Source: Paguma larvata (Eukaryota > Chordata > Mammalia > Carnivora > Viverridae). Taken from it: a stretch of 64,000 bases of DNA. The notes under the pieces are model-generated. The model worked only from the letters and a program-made list of their open reading frames with translations. It searched no databases and had not been told where the DNA came from. Below are positions 21,536 to 32,785 of this stretch, piece after piece. The stretch covers positions 44,681,030-44,745,029 of the forward strand of contig CM057841.1 of NCBI GenBank assembly GCA_030068075.1, read 5' to 3'. Within the stretch, counting starts at the first letter, position 1, and each line of letters starts with the position of its first letter. The translations under genes were made by a program, and so were the position numbers.

Positions 21536-21757
21536 TCCAAGAATCTGCCATGAACTCCAAGCACAAAAAAAAAAAAAAAAAGAAAAGAAAACTAAGTTAC
21601 ATTATAATCACAAGGCTTAAAATCAGTGATAAAGAGAAAAATGTGAAAAATAACCATTAGAGAAAAACAGAGACATATTATGTGCAGAGAATAAAGATAA
21701 AGAGGACAGTACATTTCTAATTAAAGACAACATAAGCTACAAAATAGTAGATCTTTA

Positions 21758-22106
21758 TTTTTTTTAATTTAAAATAGTTTATTTTCAAATTGGTTTACAT
21801 AAAACACCCAGTGTTCATCCCAACATGTGCCCTTTTTAATGCCCATCACCCCCTCTCTCCCCCCCATCTCCCTCACCCTCAGTTTGTTCTTAGTCTTTGA
21901 GAGTCTCTTATGTTTTATCTCCCTCCCTCTCTGTGTCTTTTTTTTTCTTTCCCCTCTTCCCCTCCCCCTGGTTTTTGCTTAGTCTCACCGAGTCCACCTA
22001 TTCGTGGAAACATATGGTATCTGTCTTTTTCTGACTGACTTATTTCACTTAACATAATACCCTCCAGTTCCATCCATGTTGCTACGCATGACCAGATTTC
22101 ATTTAA
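21758..22106 (-). mobile_element. Young antisense L1 3' end
   Basis: The reverse complement is the carnivore L1 3'UTR: 'cccagtgttcatcccaacatg', 'tttgttcttagtctttgagag', 'tctgactgacttatttcac'. The duplication agatcttta lies at 21749-21757 and 22107-22115. It splits the old L1 ORF1. Confidence 0.93.
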
Positions 22107-22140
22107 AGATCTTTAAAATACTAACTGGGAATGGGGGGAA

Positions 22141-22245
22141 GGAGAGGTACTGGCTGGCTCAGTTGGAAGAGCATGTGACTCTTGATCTCACGGTCATAAC
22201 TTTGAGCCCCACAAGGGGTGCAGAGATTACTTAAACAAAAATTTT
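22141..22245 (+). mobile_element. Older-type CAN-SINE (short, no CT block)
   Basis: Reads 'ggctggctcagttggaagagcatg', 'gactcttgatctcacggtcat' and 'ggggtgcagagattacttaaacaaaa'. This short form lacks the felid CT-rich middle and represents an older carnivore subfamily. Confidence 0.85.
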
Positions 22246-22799
22246 AAAATTTAATATCTTTTAAAAAAGGAAAATGGATGGAAAAATGAAGGTGAAATAA
22301 AGACCTTCCCCAGACATACAAAAACTGAAAGAATCAATCACTAGTAGACCCGCAGAACAAGAAAAAAAGACAAGTGCCCCAAACAGAATGAAAACGGTAC
22401 CAGATGGAAGCCTCAATGTACATAAGGAGCACCGGAAATAGAAACTACAAGGGTAAACAAATATAAAAACTTGCTTTTTAACTTAAATCTGTGAAACATT
22501 ATAAACTGTTTGAAACAAAAATAATAACCTTCTACTGTAGGGATTTGAATATACATAAAAATGAAATATGTTAACAACAGGTTAAAGGCCAGGAGAAAAA
22601 GAAGACATGAAAGTAGTATCGTCGTAAGGTTCTCACACTGTAAGTGTATCACTTGAAGGTTGACTGTGCTATGTTAAAACGGCGTAATATAAACCCCAAA
22701 GCAACCAATAAAATAATAATTTTAACTTCTAAGACAACAAAGGAGACAATATAGATTTTTATATTTATAAAAATATAAACTAATCTAAAAGAAAGCGGA

Positions 22800-22977
22800 A
22801 GGGCACCTGGGTGGCTCAGTAGGTTGAGTGTCCAACTTTGGCTCAGGTCATGATTGCATGGTTTTTGAGTTTGAGCCCCACATCGAGCTCACGGCTGTCA
22901 GTGCAGACCTCACTTAGGATACTCTGTCCTCTCTGCCCCTCACCCTTCTCAAAAAAAAATATAAACTTTTTTTTTAA
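22800..22977 (+). mobile_element. CAN-SINE inside L1
   Basis: Head 'gggcacctgggtggctcag', a partly decayed B box and a shortened CT block, ending in 'ctcaaaaaaaaatataaac'. Confidence 0.88.
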
Positions 22978-23850
22978 GTTGAAAATGAAGATAAGGGGCA
23001 CATAAAATAGAAGGGACTTACAGAAAACAAATAACAAAATGACAGCTTGCAACACAATCATATCAATAAACTTATTAAATGTAAATGGGGTCTAAAACCC
23101 CAATTAAAAGTTAGAGATTGTTAAAGTAGGAAAAAGATGCGACACCCAAGTCTATGTTGCTTTAATTTTTTTTTCAAGTAAAAAGAATGAAAAAGATATT
23201 CTGTACTAGTAAATTAAGAAAAAAGTGCAAGAGGCTATGTTAATACTGGACAAAGTAGATTTCAAAATAAAGACTGTCAAGGATAAAAGAAAGCCCTATC
23301 ATAGTGATAAAGGGGTTACTTCATCAAGAGGGTATAAAAGTCAACAATAGTTATGCAGCTAATAATAGAGTTTCAAAATACATGAAACAAAGAATTGCAA
23401 AAAGAATTAGACAAATCCATGATTATACTCTAAGATTTCTACCCATCTCAATAACTGATAGAACAAGCAGAATATCAGTAAAGATAGGAGATATGAAAAA
23501 CAGTATTAACCAATTTGATTAAATATCCATATAATACTCCACCTAGATACAGCAACATATACGTGCATTTCACATGTCTACAGTCTATGTAAATGGACTA
23601 CATTGGGGGCCATACAAGAAGTGTTAAAAAATTAAAAAGTACTCAAGTGACACAAAGTGTGCTGACTAATGACAATGAAATTAGTAATCAGTAGCAGAAA
23701 AATCTCTGGGAAATCCCCAAATATTTAGAAACAAAATAATATACATCCATGGTGTAATCCATGAGGAAAGGAAGAAATCAAACAGGAATTACAAAGTATT
23801 TTGAATTTGAAATAAAAACAAAACATACCAAAATTTATGGATTTCTGCAC

Positions 23851-24897
23851 TATATTTCTTGGAATAAAAAACTTCTCTAAAGACAATGCAGCTAACTAGG
23901 GTTACATTTAGGAAGCTCATCCAATATTTTAGGTCTTAGATGCAATACCGATTTCAACCTTGAATGAAAATCTTCACCTTGGCATTAAAATAAGAAGTTG
24001 GTGTCATCACGACTCCCCACCTCTTGCACTCATGGTGCAAAAAAGATGAAGTCAATTTTTTACGGTCATTTCTAGTTCTAACTCTGTGTCCTCTCTGAAA
24101 AGTAACAGAAAAATTCTAATAAACTTGCCAAATTTAAACCAACAGACAAATCTAACCGATTTCTGGATACATTTGTCATTTTTAATCACAAAAACAGGTT
24201 TCAGGGAATTCAAGGGTTATAATAAAAATCCATGCCTGAGACTGAGCAATCTAACCATTTTTAATGATGGTGAACAGTAAATACATGACCAGAAAGATAA
24301 AATATTAACATCAAAGTGAAATATAGAAAGAATCAGAAAGTACTAATGGCCTAAAGGAATGTAGTAGAAAATTTAACAGACTATAAAGTTCGCAAGAGAA
24401 CATGACAAGAATCTAACACTGAAAATAGTAAAAGCCAGTCTTATATTTGTTTAACCTACTGAAAAATTCTCTGCAGTCTGGAGGGCCACAGTCTAAGACT
24501 TCAGCAATGAAAATGTAATTAAGATATGCTAATATTGGAGAAGAAAATAGTAAGACCTGGGGATGTAGAAATGTCTCCCATGCTGCTCAGGTGGGTGATA
24601 TGTGAGCATGGAAAGGAGATGTCAAGGGGTAGTAGGGAGGAATTGCCAAAGTCTCAAAAAATGTTTCTGCTGTTAGAGAAGCCTTAAATCAGAAAGGGGG
24701 AGGGGGGAGGATTTGTTAATAAAATCATCTCACAGATCTTTGTCCTAGTCTGCATGCCAAGAAGAGGAGCATCTACTTCAAGGAAATTCTGTGAGAATTT
24801 AGTGAAGTCAACAAGTCTAGTGCAGAGGAATTTGACAGCAGTTTCAAATAGAAATTTCATAATGGACCTAAAAAAGAGCTACCATATTTCAGTACAA
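23851..24897. other. No recognised feature
   Basis: About 1 kb without an identifiable repeat. Open frame 24086-24280 has no motif. A short G-rich patch lies at 24697-24711. Confidence 0.5.
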
Positions 24898-25118
24898 AAG
24901 CACCAACTCTGAAATCAGAAATCTCTAAGTTTTCAAAGTTGGCCTTACTACATTATAAGCTCTGAGAACTTGTCACGTTTCTTATTTGCTCAAACCCTCA
25001 GTTTTTTAAATCAAGAAAATGGAAGTAATACCTTCTTCATAGGATTGCTGTAAGGACTTGCTCACATACATAAAGAACTAAACTCAGTTCTGAGCACATA
25101 GTAAGGCCTAACTCAACA
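24898..25118 (+). mobile_element. MIR SINE (ancient), near full length
   Basis: Sense MIR text from 'agcaccaactctgaaatcag' through 'cttactacattataagctct', 'ggaagtaataccttcttcataggattgctg' to 'gttctgagcacatagtaagg'. Diverged throughout, as expected of a pan-mammalian element. Confidence 0.8.
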
Positions 25119-25318
25119 GTACCAATTACTAAGAATAATTAGGGCCACATCCCTTAAAGGACCAGAAAATGCTAGCTAGAAATGGCAATTAACTTAAGAT
25201 TGTTCTTTTCAAGGGAGCTGAAGACACGTGAAAAAATCTGATTTACAAAATTAAATAGTGCTAATTTAAAGTGAAAAATGAGGCTGTGGCAAGTATGCTC
25301 CGAAGAAAGCTGCCATCA

Positions 25319-25513
25319 GGGCGCCTGGGTGACTCAGTCAGTTAAGTGTCCTACTCTGATTTTGGCTCAGGTCACAATCTCACCATTTTAAGATTGAGCC
25401 CCAGGTCAGGCTCCACACAAGGTGTGGAGCCTACTTACGATTCTCCCTCCCCCTCTCCCTCTGCCCTTCCCCCACTCACACATGCACACACTCACTCACA
25501 AAAAAAAAAAACA
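25319..25513 (+). mobile_element. CAN-SINE, older non-felid-tail subtype
   Basis: Head 'gggcgcctgggtgactcagtc' with a different 3' half ('gtggagcctacttacgattctccctccccctctccctctg') and a CACACA/poly(A) tail instead of AAATAAAC. It is a separate subfamily from most copies here. Confidence 0.9.
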
Positions 25514-26955
25514 AATGTGTGCAGAAGCAGTAAAACATGAGATGTCTGAGTGAAGGTTTCTTAGAACTTCCATCCCAGCCAAGATGCCAAATGAATACAA
25601 CCGACAGAGTAACTCTAGTTGTTAACATCCTATGAGGCAGGAGAACCACCCAGCTAATAAGCCCAGTCAACCTACAGAAACATAAGGAAAAAAATCTATT
25701 ATTTTAACTTTTAGGCAAAAGGTAATTGAAACATAGACTAAAGTTGCCAACTATCAGCTGTATTTATCTGTAGACTCTGACTGTCAGAGCTGCTCATCAA
25801 ATTCTCTTTTCACCCTTAAAACACTTTTGTAACTGTGTCTGTATTACAAGTTTCAGACAATGTTGGAAAGGAGCATCACTCCACAAGTAGGAGAGAGAGC
25901 TGCAATTTCACAAACATTCTCTTTTTAGGGAAATGCCAAATTCACAGGACAAGGGCCCCAAATAGGGACCCAGACAGTATAAAGCACCAACACCACCTCT
26001 GGTAGAGGGGTGATTCTTTCTCACCTGGATAAAAGAATTTTTGTAAAAAAGCGTTCTCTGGCAAAACCTGACAAAAACAACTTACAAATTATATCTCACT
26101 TTCAGGCAACTTTATTATCAAAAGCCACTTTGCCAGTGTTTTTTTTTTCTTTCACTACACAGAACTGGTATTTTAGAACACAAATGCAACTGGCTTTTTC
26201 AAATTCATAATCTCATTGGGATTTGCTTTATGGTTTTAAGAACCTGAAGGAATCAGCCTAATTCCCACTTTCTGTGAACAGAAGATCACCCTAACTAGTG
26301 GTCAACACTGTATGCCAGAAAACAGTTCTAAAAACATACAAGAATTCAATAGACACAGAATCCTTGAAATACTTGGTCTTCTCCATTGTAATTCTCTTTC
26401 TTTCCTTACAAAACAACTCTTTCTAGGTCTTTCAATGGCTTAGCTGTCTTATTATCATCCTCAACTGTTTATAGAAAAAAAAAAAAGTTCTCTACCTCTT
26501 CCCACAAGTTTTCTCCCTAAACTATTTCCCACACACTATGGCAGGAGATGGCATGAAAAATAATTCCGGGCATAAAAGCTTTTCAGGTCATAGTATTAAC
26601 TATGAACTCACCTCAATTAATTAGATGGAAATATTTCTCTGATTTGCTAACGGTGACCTTACTCTTAATGGCCTTCAAGGAAGTCACTGAAGCTTTCACT
26701 CTCCAGAATTCCAAAAGAGTTATTTATTTGTTTATTCCTTTTATTCTGCCATTTATCTTCATAAAATAAGTTCTAAATGAAACAAATTTTAAATAGCAAT
26801 TCCCAACAGCAGGGGCAAGAAGACTTAACTTTTGATCTCACTATGGCCTGTTTTGACAGCCAAAGTAACATTCATTTTTACACACATCTTCCAAAGAGAA
26901 TTTTAAAAATCTTTAAAAAGGATTTTAAAAGATAGAAACAAAAAGAGAAGTTTTC
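25514..26955. other. No recognised feature
   Basis: About 1.4 kb of single-copy-looking AT-rich DNA. Open frames 25476-25670 (-) and 26010-26210 (+) show no conserved motif. Confidence 0.5.
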
Positions 26956-26959
26956 ATTA

Positions 26960-27310
26960 ATCAAGCAAGTATTTAATGTAAATAAATTATGTGCCCATCA
27001 CATCCCAAGGTACAGGAGCAGAAAAACAAACTCCCAGGAAGTTCATGACTGAACAGAGATGCAGACACTGAACGACAAACTCTCTGTCACATTGTGGGAA
27101 GAGAAAATGCAGGAGTGTGCTACGAATTAAAGGCTGACTGTGCACAGATGAAGTGGGAGGGGGAGGAAGAAAGATTCTGAGGCACGACATTAGAGTCAAG
27201 CATACACGCAATTCACTAGACAGTGAGAAAGAAACAGGAGAAGAAAGCATATGACATATTCCAGACAAAGCAAAAGGCCCAGAACAGAAGCCTGAAGCAC
27301 CACGTATTTC
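26960..27310 (-). mobile_element. Probable L2 (antisense, decayed)
   Basis: Starts with 'caagcaagtatttaatgtaaat', resembling the antisense L2 end, and has 'cccaggaagttcatgactga' and 'atattccagacaaagcaaaaggcc' in the expected order. Divergence is high, so the call is moderate. Confidence 0.5.
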
Positions 27311-27343
27311 CAAGAAATATTAACAGTGAGTATAAAGAGGGCT

Positions 27344-27508
27344 GGGGGGCACCAGGTGGCTCAGAGGGTTGAGCATATAACTCTTCATTTCAGTTCAGGT
27401 CATGATCTTGCAGTCTGGGAAAGAGTCCCAAGTTGGGCTCTGTGCTGTCAGCTTGGGATTCTGTCTCTCCCTTTTTTTTATTCTCTCTCAAAATAAAATA
27501 AACTTAAA
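27344..27508 (+). mobile_element. CAN-SINE with shortened CT block
   Basis: Head 'ggggcaccaggtggctcagag', B-box region decayed, then 'gggattctgtctctccc' and tail 'ctcaaaataaaataaacttaaataaatt'. The tail has expanded into the AT tract that follows. Confidence 0.88.
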
Positions 27509-27602
27509 TAAATTATTATATTATTAATTAATAAATAATTAATTAAAATGAATTATTATATTATTAATAATATAAATTATTATATTATTAAGAATAATAA
27601 TG
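27509..27602. repeat. AT-rich TTATTA/TTAATA low-complexity tract
   Basis: About 90 bases of TTATTAAT-type repeats derived from the tail of the upstream SINE. Confidence 0.85.
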
Positions 27603-27623
27603 AGCAGAACTGAGAAAGGAGAC

Positions 27624-28019
27624 TGTATTCGTTTCCTACAAGCTGCTGTAACAAATTACCACAAACTGAGTGCCTTAAAGTAACAGCAATTACTCTCTTG
27701 AAGTTCTAGAGGCCAGGAGTCAGGAATCAAAGGGTCAGTGAGGTTTATTCTCTCTGAAAGTTCTGAGGGCAAATCTGTTTTGTCTCTCTCCTAGCTTCAG
27801 GTGGTTTCTGTCAAGCCCAGCAAGCCTTGGCTTGTAGCAGCACACTCCAGTTTCTGTCTCTACTGTCACATGACTTTCTGATAAAAACACCAGTCATTGG
27901 ATTCAGGGCCCATGCTAATTCAATAGGACTTCATCCTAAATGATGACGTGTACAAAGACACTATTTCTCACATTCTGAGATTCCAGATAGTTTGGGGCAC
28001 ACTCTTCAAGTCAGTACAG
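27624..28019 (-). mobile_element. MaLR/MLT1-type solo LTR
   Basis: The plus strand reads 'tgtattcgtttcctacaagctgctgtaacaaattaccacaaactg', the reverse complement of the MaLR LTR 3' end. It continues through 'cagtcattggattcagggccc' to '..tcagtacag'. No internal sequence accompanies it. Confidence 0.85.
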
Positions 28020-28403
28020 AAGCTATGCTGAGAGTTTGGATGCAGTAAAGCCCATGGTACCAAGCTTTAGTTGTGATATACCACAATTCACAATTTTTCC
28101 TCACACCTGTAAACCACCCACTCTGAGATTTTACTGTATTTTATTTTAAATTTTATTAGGGATCTTTATTTTTTTTACTTACATATATTTATTTCAAAAT
28201 GAAGCATATTATTATAAATTAAAATCTTGCTTGCCCTAACTATATCCCTATAATGTTTATCAAATTTTGAATGAAAAATCTTAATGAAATATCCACAATA
28301 AATCTGGTTTATAAAAATCTGAAAATAAGTTCCTCGGTGATGAGAAAGGAACTCTTAATGACCATTTATAATAAAGAAGATTTGGCTCATCTTCACTGGG
28401 TTT
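28020..28403. other. No recognised feature
   Basis: AT-rich spacer between the LTR and the next SINE with no repeat or gene I can support. Confidence 0.5.
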
Positions 28404-28420
28404 AAAAAGATGAAGTTCCA

Positions 28421-28602
28421 GAGGCACCTGGGTGGCTCAATTATGCACCAGACTCTTGATTTTGGCTCAGGTCATAATCTTGTGGTTTGTAAGATGGAAC
28501 CCCATGTGGGGCTCTGCACTGACAGCACAGTGCCTGCCTCGGATTCTCTCTCTCCCTGCCCCTCCCCTATGCTCTCTCAAAATAAATTAAACTTAAAAAA
28601 CA
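28421..28602 (+). mobile_element. CAN-SINE, felid type
   Basis: Head 'gaggcacctgggtggctcaa', CT-rich block and tail 'aaaataaattaaacttaaaaaac'. A perfect 17-base duplication, aaaaagatgaagttcca, at 28404-28420 and 28603-28619. Confidence 0.95.
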
Positions 28603-28619
28603 AAAAAGATGAAGTTCCA

Positions 28620-29085
28620 CACCAAGAGGACAATCCTCCCTTCGGCCACAGAAAATCCTGATTTTAATATGTACATAATTGTAAAGAGTCAAAGAAACTT
28701 AACTCTCTTCACTGATAGAGTTACACACTGAGAATCAATTCCTCGCCAAAATTATAATAAATCATTTCTACTCAACAATCTTTTGTCACGAGAAACCATC
28801 TGACCACAGCACCAGAAACTGTTCTACTTCAGCATATTTCATGTTATTTGGTAGTACAAGAGAAACAGTGCAAGAACAATTCTCCATACATTCACCCCTG
28901 ACTCACAATTTGAGAAAACTCCTATAAGGACTTTGTAGCAAGTCTTTCAAGGGTCCTTTCGTAATGTTCAAAATACTGGTGGTAAGTTCTTTAGGTGAGT
29001 TCAAAACCAGGTTTTTCAGACAAGGCTTCCACAGTATTGTTGAACCGATGAATGGGGCTGAAGGACACAGTGGAATCCCAATTGC
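28620..29085. other. No recognised feature
   Basis: Single-copy-looking spacer. The frame at 28964-29176 runs into the neighbouring MIR and is not gene-like. Confidence 0.5.
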
Positions 29086-29089
29086 TCCT

Positions 29090-29260
29090 ACTTACTCAGC
29101 ACTACTGTGTCTAGCCTCTGCAGGAAGCTATTGGCACTCATGTTCTCATTTCATTCTCCCAAGTACTCCCAAATAACTACTGTTATTATCTGCACTCAAC
29201 ACGAAGGAAAGTGAGGTTCCAAGAGGTGACAAGAGGGGCATAAATTTACAGTGCCCACGA
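29090..29260 (-). mobile_element. MIR SINE (ancient)
   Basis: Antisense MIR: 'tcatttcattctcccaagtact', 'aataactactgttattatctgcac', 'aaagtgaggttccaagaggtgac'. Confidence 0.7.
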
Positions 29261-30118
29261 AAAAACAGGCAAGATTATGGGGGTGGGGAGATGTGGGCAT
29301 TTAATAGAAGGTACGGGAAAGTACATGCAAACTATAAATTGCTGTCACTTTCCAAATGGGCAAACTATGCCAGATATGGTTAAATACCACTTCCTACTCC
29401 AGAATATAGAGGTCAAAGCAGGGATAGTGAACTTTCTGTAATTAACTTATGTAACAGTGATTACCAAGGCCTGTTTGGAGGAGAAGGAATAACTGAAAAG
29501 TCTTTAAAATGGTTTAGATCTAGCCAGCTCTGCCCCGAGGGAGTTTTGGGCTAGATTCAAGGTTAGGAGAGCAACTTCCTAAATATTAATGGCTTTAACC
29601 CATGTACAAAAATCACCTCTCAATAACTTTTAAAACTCTCCACTTTTCTATCACTTTGCTTTCAACCTAATGAAAACACAGCTTTAATCCAAGGGAGGAG
29701 AATTGACTCTATCTAAATTTATTCTGCTGGTTAAAAGATCCACAGGCAACCACTAATTTCCATTTTTATCACTGTTTTATTTAAATATGTTCTACTGGTC
29801 CATTGTTTTAAGAAGCTCCCACAGCTTACTGGTTTTTAATCAATCTTTTTTTTTTTTTTTTTAATACCTATCATTGCTCACGAACTTCTGAAGCATTCTG
29901 CTTTGTGTCTACGAAAAGTTTAGGGGTAAGATTTTAATTTCCCTTCTGGGCAGCTAAAGGCATCAAGGAAATTTTCATTTTGTATTTGTATGGGGCGTCA
30001 TTCAAGATGTGCTGATAATGCAGCCAATGGTCTGGTTACAAATTGAAGATCTGCCCTCAAGGGGTTTAGAGATCCTCTCCCCCAGCTCCCACCAACATGT
30101 ATATGGAAGCAGAATTGT
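29261..30118. other. No recognised feature; T-run
   Basis: About 850 bases without a recognised repeat apart from a T-run at 29847-29862. Confidence 0.5.
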
Positions 30119-30139
30119 ACATGCACATACACACACAGA

Positions 30140-30180
<41 letters not shown>

Positions 30181-30182
30181 AA
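30119..30182. repeat. CA/CT microsatellite
   Basis: A short CA-rich stretch (30123-30141) passes into a (CT) run of about 19 units (30142-30180, one interruption). It is not part of a SINE: no head or B box lies nearby. Confidence 0.9.
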
Positions 30183-30575
30183 ACACAGCCCCTCTTACTA
30201 CTAGTACCTGGATCACTGCCTGTGGGCTTTCTCTGGCCACAGTACAACACCTAAAAGGCTGAGGGTATTAATTCCCTGGTGTGAGAAGGGAGAGGATTCA
30301 TTTTCAGAAATAACAAAAAAAAAAGGTGTGCTGTCTAGTTAACAGTAGGTTTACAACCATATTGGAAATATTGATGAACTCCCCGCTTCACTCCCTCCCC
30401 CACAATTGAATCCCAAACCCTTAGACCCTTCACTTTCTGGTTCTTCTTCCCCTCTTCCTTTTGTGGGCTTATTTTCAGGGGCTTCCAAAGAGCATGTGCC
30501 AAAAAACAAAGGGAGGAGGGAATAAAAGTCTCTCCATCACCTACCAGAATGTACTTTTTTTCCAACCAGACTAAT
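30183..30575. other. No recognised feature
   Basis: Contains a short A-run (30312-30323). Open frames on either strand are artefacts of the neighbouring microsatellite or lack motifs. Confidence 0.45.
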
Positions 30576-30578
30576 TTT

Positions 30579-30839
30579 TGCCTTACGTGGGCATAGGTGA
30601 GGTCAGGGTAAGGCTGTAACCTCTTTAGGAGTCAGCCAATGAGGAACCAGGGGAGGGACTTGCATGCTAGGAGATAAATTGTCTACTGTAACTGCCCTCT
30701 GTGTGCCTGTCCATCAGATACAGCTCTTGCAATAATGTTGATTAAAGCCATGTTTCACTGTTCTCTGAGTCTCTGTGTCCCTCCTTTGACTGGGTCAGTG
30801 GGCTTATTTCTCATACTGGGAAGCAGTCCTCAATCAACA
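30579..30839 (+). mobile_element. Candidate endogenous-retrovirus solo LTR
   Basis: The block has LTR-like organisation: 'gagtcagccaatgaggaacc' (a CCAAT-type element), 'gacttgcatgctaggagataaattg', a polyadenylation-like attaaag (30742-30748), then a CT/GT-rich U5-like stretch 'gagtctctgtgtccctcc' and a terminal ..CA at 30839. The family and the left end are not resolved, and no viral genes are attached. Confidence 0.4.
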
Positions 30840-31415
30840 ATAAATTAAAAACAGTGAAGAGATATCCCACGCTCCATGCCTCTCAGGTGGGACAACTCTA
30901 GGACATGCTCTATACAATTTCTTCAAGATCCTAACCAGGACTGCATCCCAATTGGCATCAACAGCCACCTACTCATCAATCCACCTTGCACTAGCTTCTT
31001 CCTTCCCCTTTCTAACTTCCCTCCTTCTCTCCTAGAGCATCTTGGAATTCCTTTCCAAATAAACTACCTATACACAGGGATGGGGAAATAAAATGGGTGC
31101 AGAACAACTGTCGCCAGAGTAGAGATGGCATCAAATTACTCAAATTGCATAATCTAATTAACCTGAGAACACTAATAACTTTATAGTCTCATTATTATCT
31201 TTTAGGCAAAAGAGAAGAAACTTAGGAGGAAAAATAGGTTTCACTTTCATGTATAATATAAAGAAAACCATCACAGTCAGGATTCAGTCAAGGAAACAGA
31301 GTTCATGCCATGTGTTTTAGTACAGGATATTTTATACAAAGAACTAGTTCTAAAGGAGCTGGAAACACCAAGAGGCCCAAGACAATGAGATAAGACAAAG
31401 ATTTGCAACAGAACG
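30840..31415. other. No recognised feature
   Basis: No confident repeat or gene. The part at 31275-31385 ('gattcagtcaaggaaacagag', 'ggatattttatacaaagaac') vaguely resembles a dispersed repeat also echoed at 36660-36730, but I cannot name it. Confidence 0.4.
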
Positions 31416-31419
31416 AAGC

Positions 31420-32050
31420 CACTGTCCAGTTCTTCAAAAGTTTCAGTGTAGAATTACCATATGACCTAGTCATTCTACTACTAGGTAATCTTGTTTTGCT
31501 CAAGATAAGGGAGAATTTTAATCCAAGAATTGAAAATACAGATTCACACAAAAATGGGCACATAAATGTTCATTTATAATTGGCATATGTTATAAATGGC
31601 ATTATTTATAATAGCCCAAAAAAATGGAAACCATCTAGATGTTCATTAATAAACAAAATGTGGTATGTCCATACAATAGAACATTCCATCATAAAAATCA
31701 ACTAGTGATAGATGCTATAACATGGATGAATCTTGAAGACATGCTAAGTGAAAGAGGCCAGTCACAAAAGGCCATATGTTGTAGAATTCCATTTGTCTAA
31801 AGTGTGCCAAAGAGGAAGAGACAGAGAGACAGAAAGTACATTAGTGGTTGCCAGTGGCTATGATGAGAAGAAAATGGGGAGTGACGACTAATGGGTACAG
31901 AGTTTCTTCCTGGGGTGATGAAAATGTTCAGAATTAGACAGTGGTGATGGTTGCACAAGTTTGCGAATATACTAAAAACCACTGAACTTTATACTTTAAA
32001 AGAGCGAATTTTGTGGTATCTGCATTATACTTCAATTAGAAGTAAATAAA
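31420..32050 (+). mobile_element. Old L1 3' region
   Basis: Sense L1 3' text: 'attaccatatgacctagtcattctac', 'acatggatgaatcttgaagac', 'agtacattagtggttgccag', 'gatgatgaaaatgttcagaa'-like, and a final 'actttatactttaaaag..tgcattatacttcaatt'. 5'-truncated and diverged. Confidence 0.85.
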
Positions 32051-32650
32051 GAAGGAAAAGTAGGGGAAAAGGAAAGAAGGAAAAAAGAAGAGAGAAGCAG
32101 CTACTACCACCACTTGGGAAGAACGACAAAAGGATAAGGTGTTTTGCGAGACCTCAAGAGCCAGGACAGAAACTGGGGCCAGTGTGGAAGGGGTTATGAG
32201 GTGGGAGCTGGAACAAGTAGGGGAGACATAGCCAGTTCTAGGCCCTCATCCTGAAGCAGAAGGAGATGGGAAGACATGTTCTGATTTTCCCCTTCTTCCT
32301 ACCCACCATTCTTTTCTCGTTGGCCAAATCTATTTGGAAACCAGTTAGGAAGGGAGCCTGCCTGTGTTGACCCCATAATACAGAGAAGTGCACGGTAAGA
32401 ACACACAATGAGTCTGAGAACAAACAGGCAAGTGTCTCACATGGAACCCCACTGCTTCAAATACGAAACTCTTCCCAGTTGAGATTATTAAATACAACCT
32501 GGCCAACAGCATGGATAGTATTATTTGTGAAAATTTAATACAAGTTCTCAATGCTTTTTTAGATAATGGAGAAGGAAGGGAACAATTATTTCAGTAGTAG
32601 TCCCATTAAAATGGAAAAGCAAGTGTTAACCTTAAGCCAAATGGGCATTC
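32051..32650. other. Purine-rich stretch, otherwise unrecognised
   Basis: Starts with a purine-rich run (32049-32099). The rest shows no named repeat or gene-like frame. Confidence 0.45.
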
Positions 32651-32654
32651 TCAC

Positions 32655-32785
32655 TTGGCCTGACATTCAGCAAATATTACTGAGTACCCTAGGGACACGT
32701 AATGAAAGTGACACTATCCTTACCCTCAAGGAGATCATTAAGGAACTCTCAGCCTATATAAGGGAGAAAATATTAACCAGACCTG
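32655..32785 (-). mobile_element. L2 fragment
   Basis: Antisense L2: 'gacattcagcaaatattactgagtaccctagg', 'actatccttaccctcaaggag' and 'aggaactctcagcctatataaggg' match the usual order of the L2 3' region. Confidence 0.6.

Larger units (their letters stand above)
20614..23850 (+). mobile_element. Old L1, ORF1 through start of ORF2
   Basis: Sense-strand L1 ORF1 text ('gaatagattagtaaactataagac', 'aactggcatccccaaaagg', 'cagtgataaagagaaaaatgtg') is followed by the ORF1 end ('gaaataaagaccttccccagacat', 'actagtagacccgcagaacaag') and ORF2 endonuclease-region text ('taaacttattaaatgtaaatgggg', 'ggctatgttaatactgg', 'ccaaatatttagaaac'). It is interrupted by the RPL18A retropseudogene, an antisense L1 and two SINEs. 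Many stops. Confidence 0.78.

Noticed and set aside
23334..23350. Second occurrence of aaaagtcaacaatag, like the C18orf21 target-site duplication
   Set aside because: It sits in unrelated L1 sequence with no adjacent insert; most likely coincidence in AT-rich DNA.
30119..30182. CT run considered as the middle of a SINE
   Set aside because: No SINE head, B box or AAATAAAC tail lies on either strand nearby; it is a plain microsatellite.
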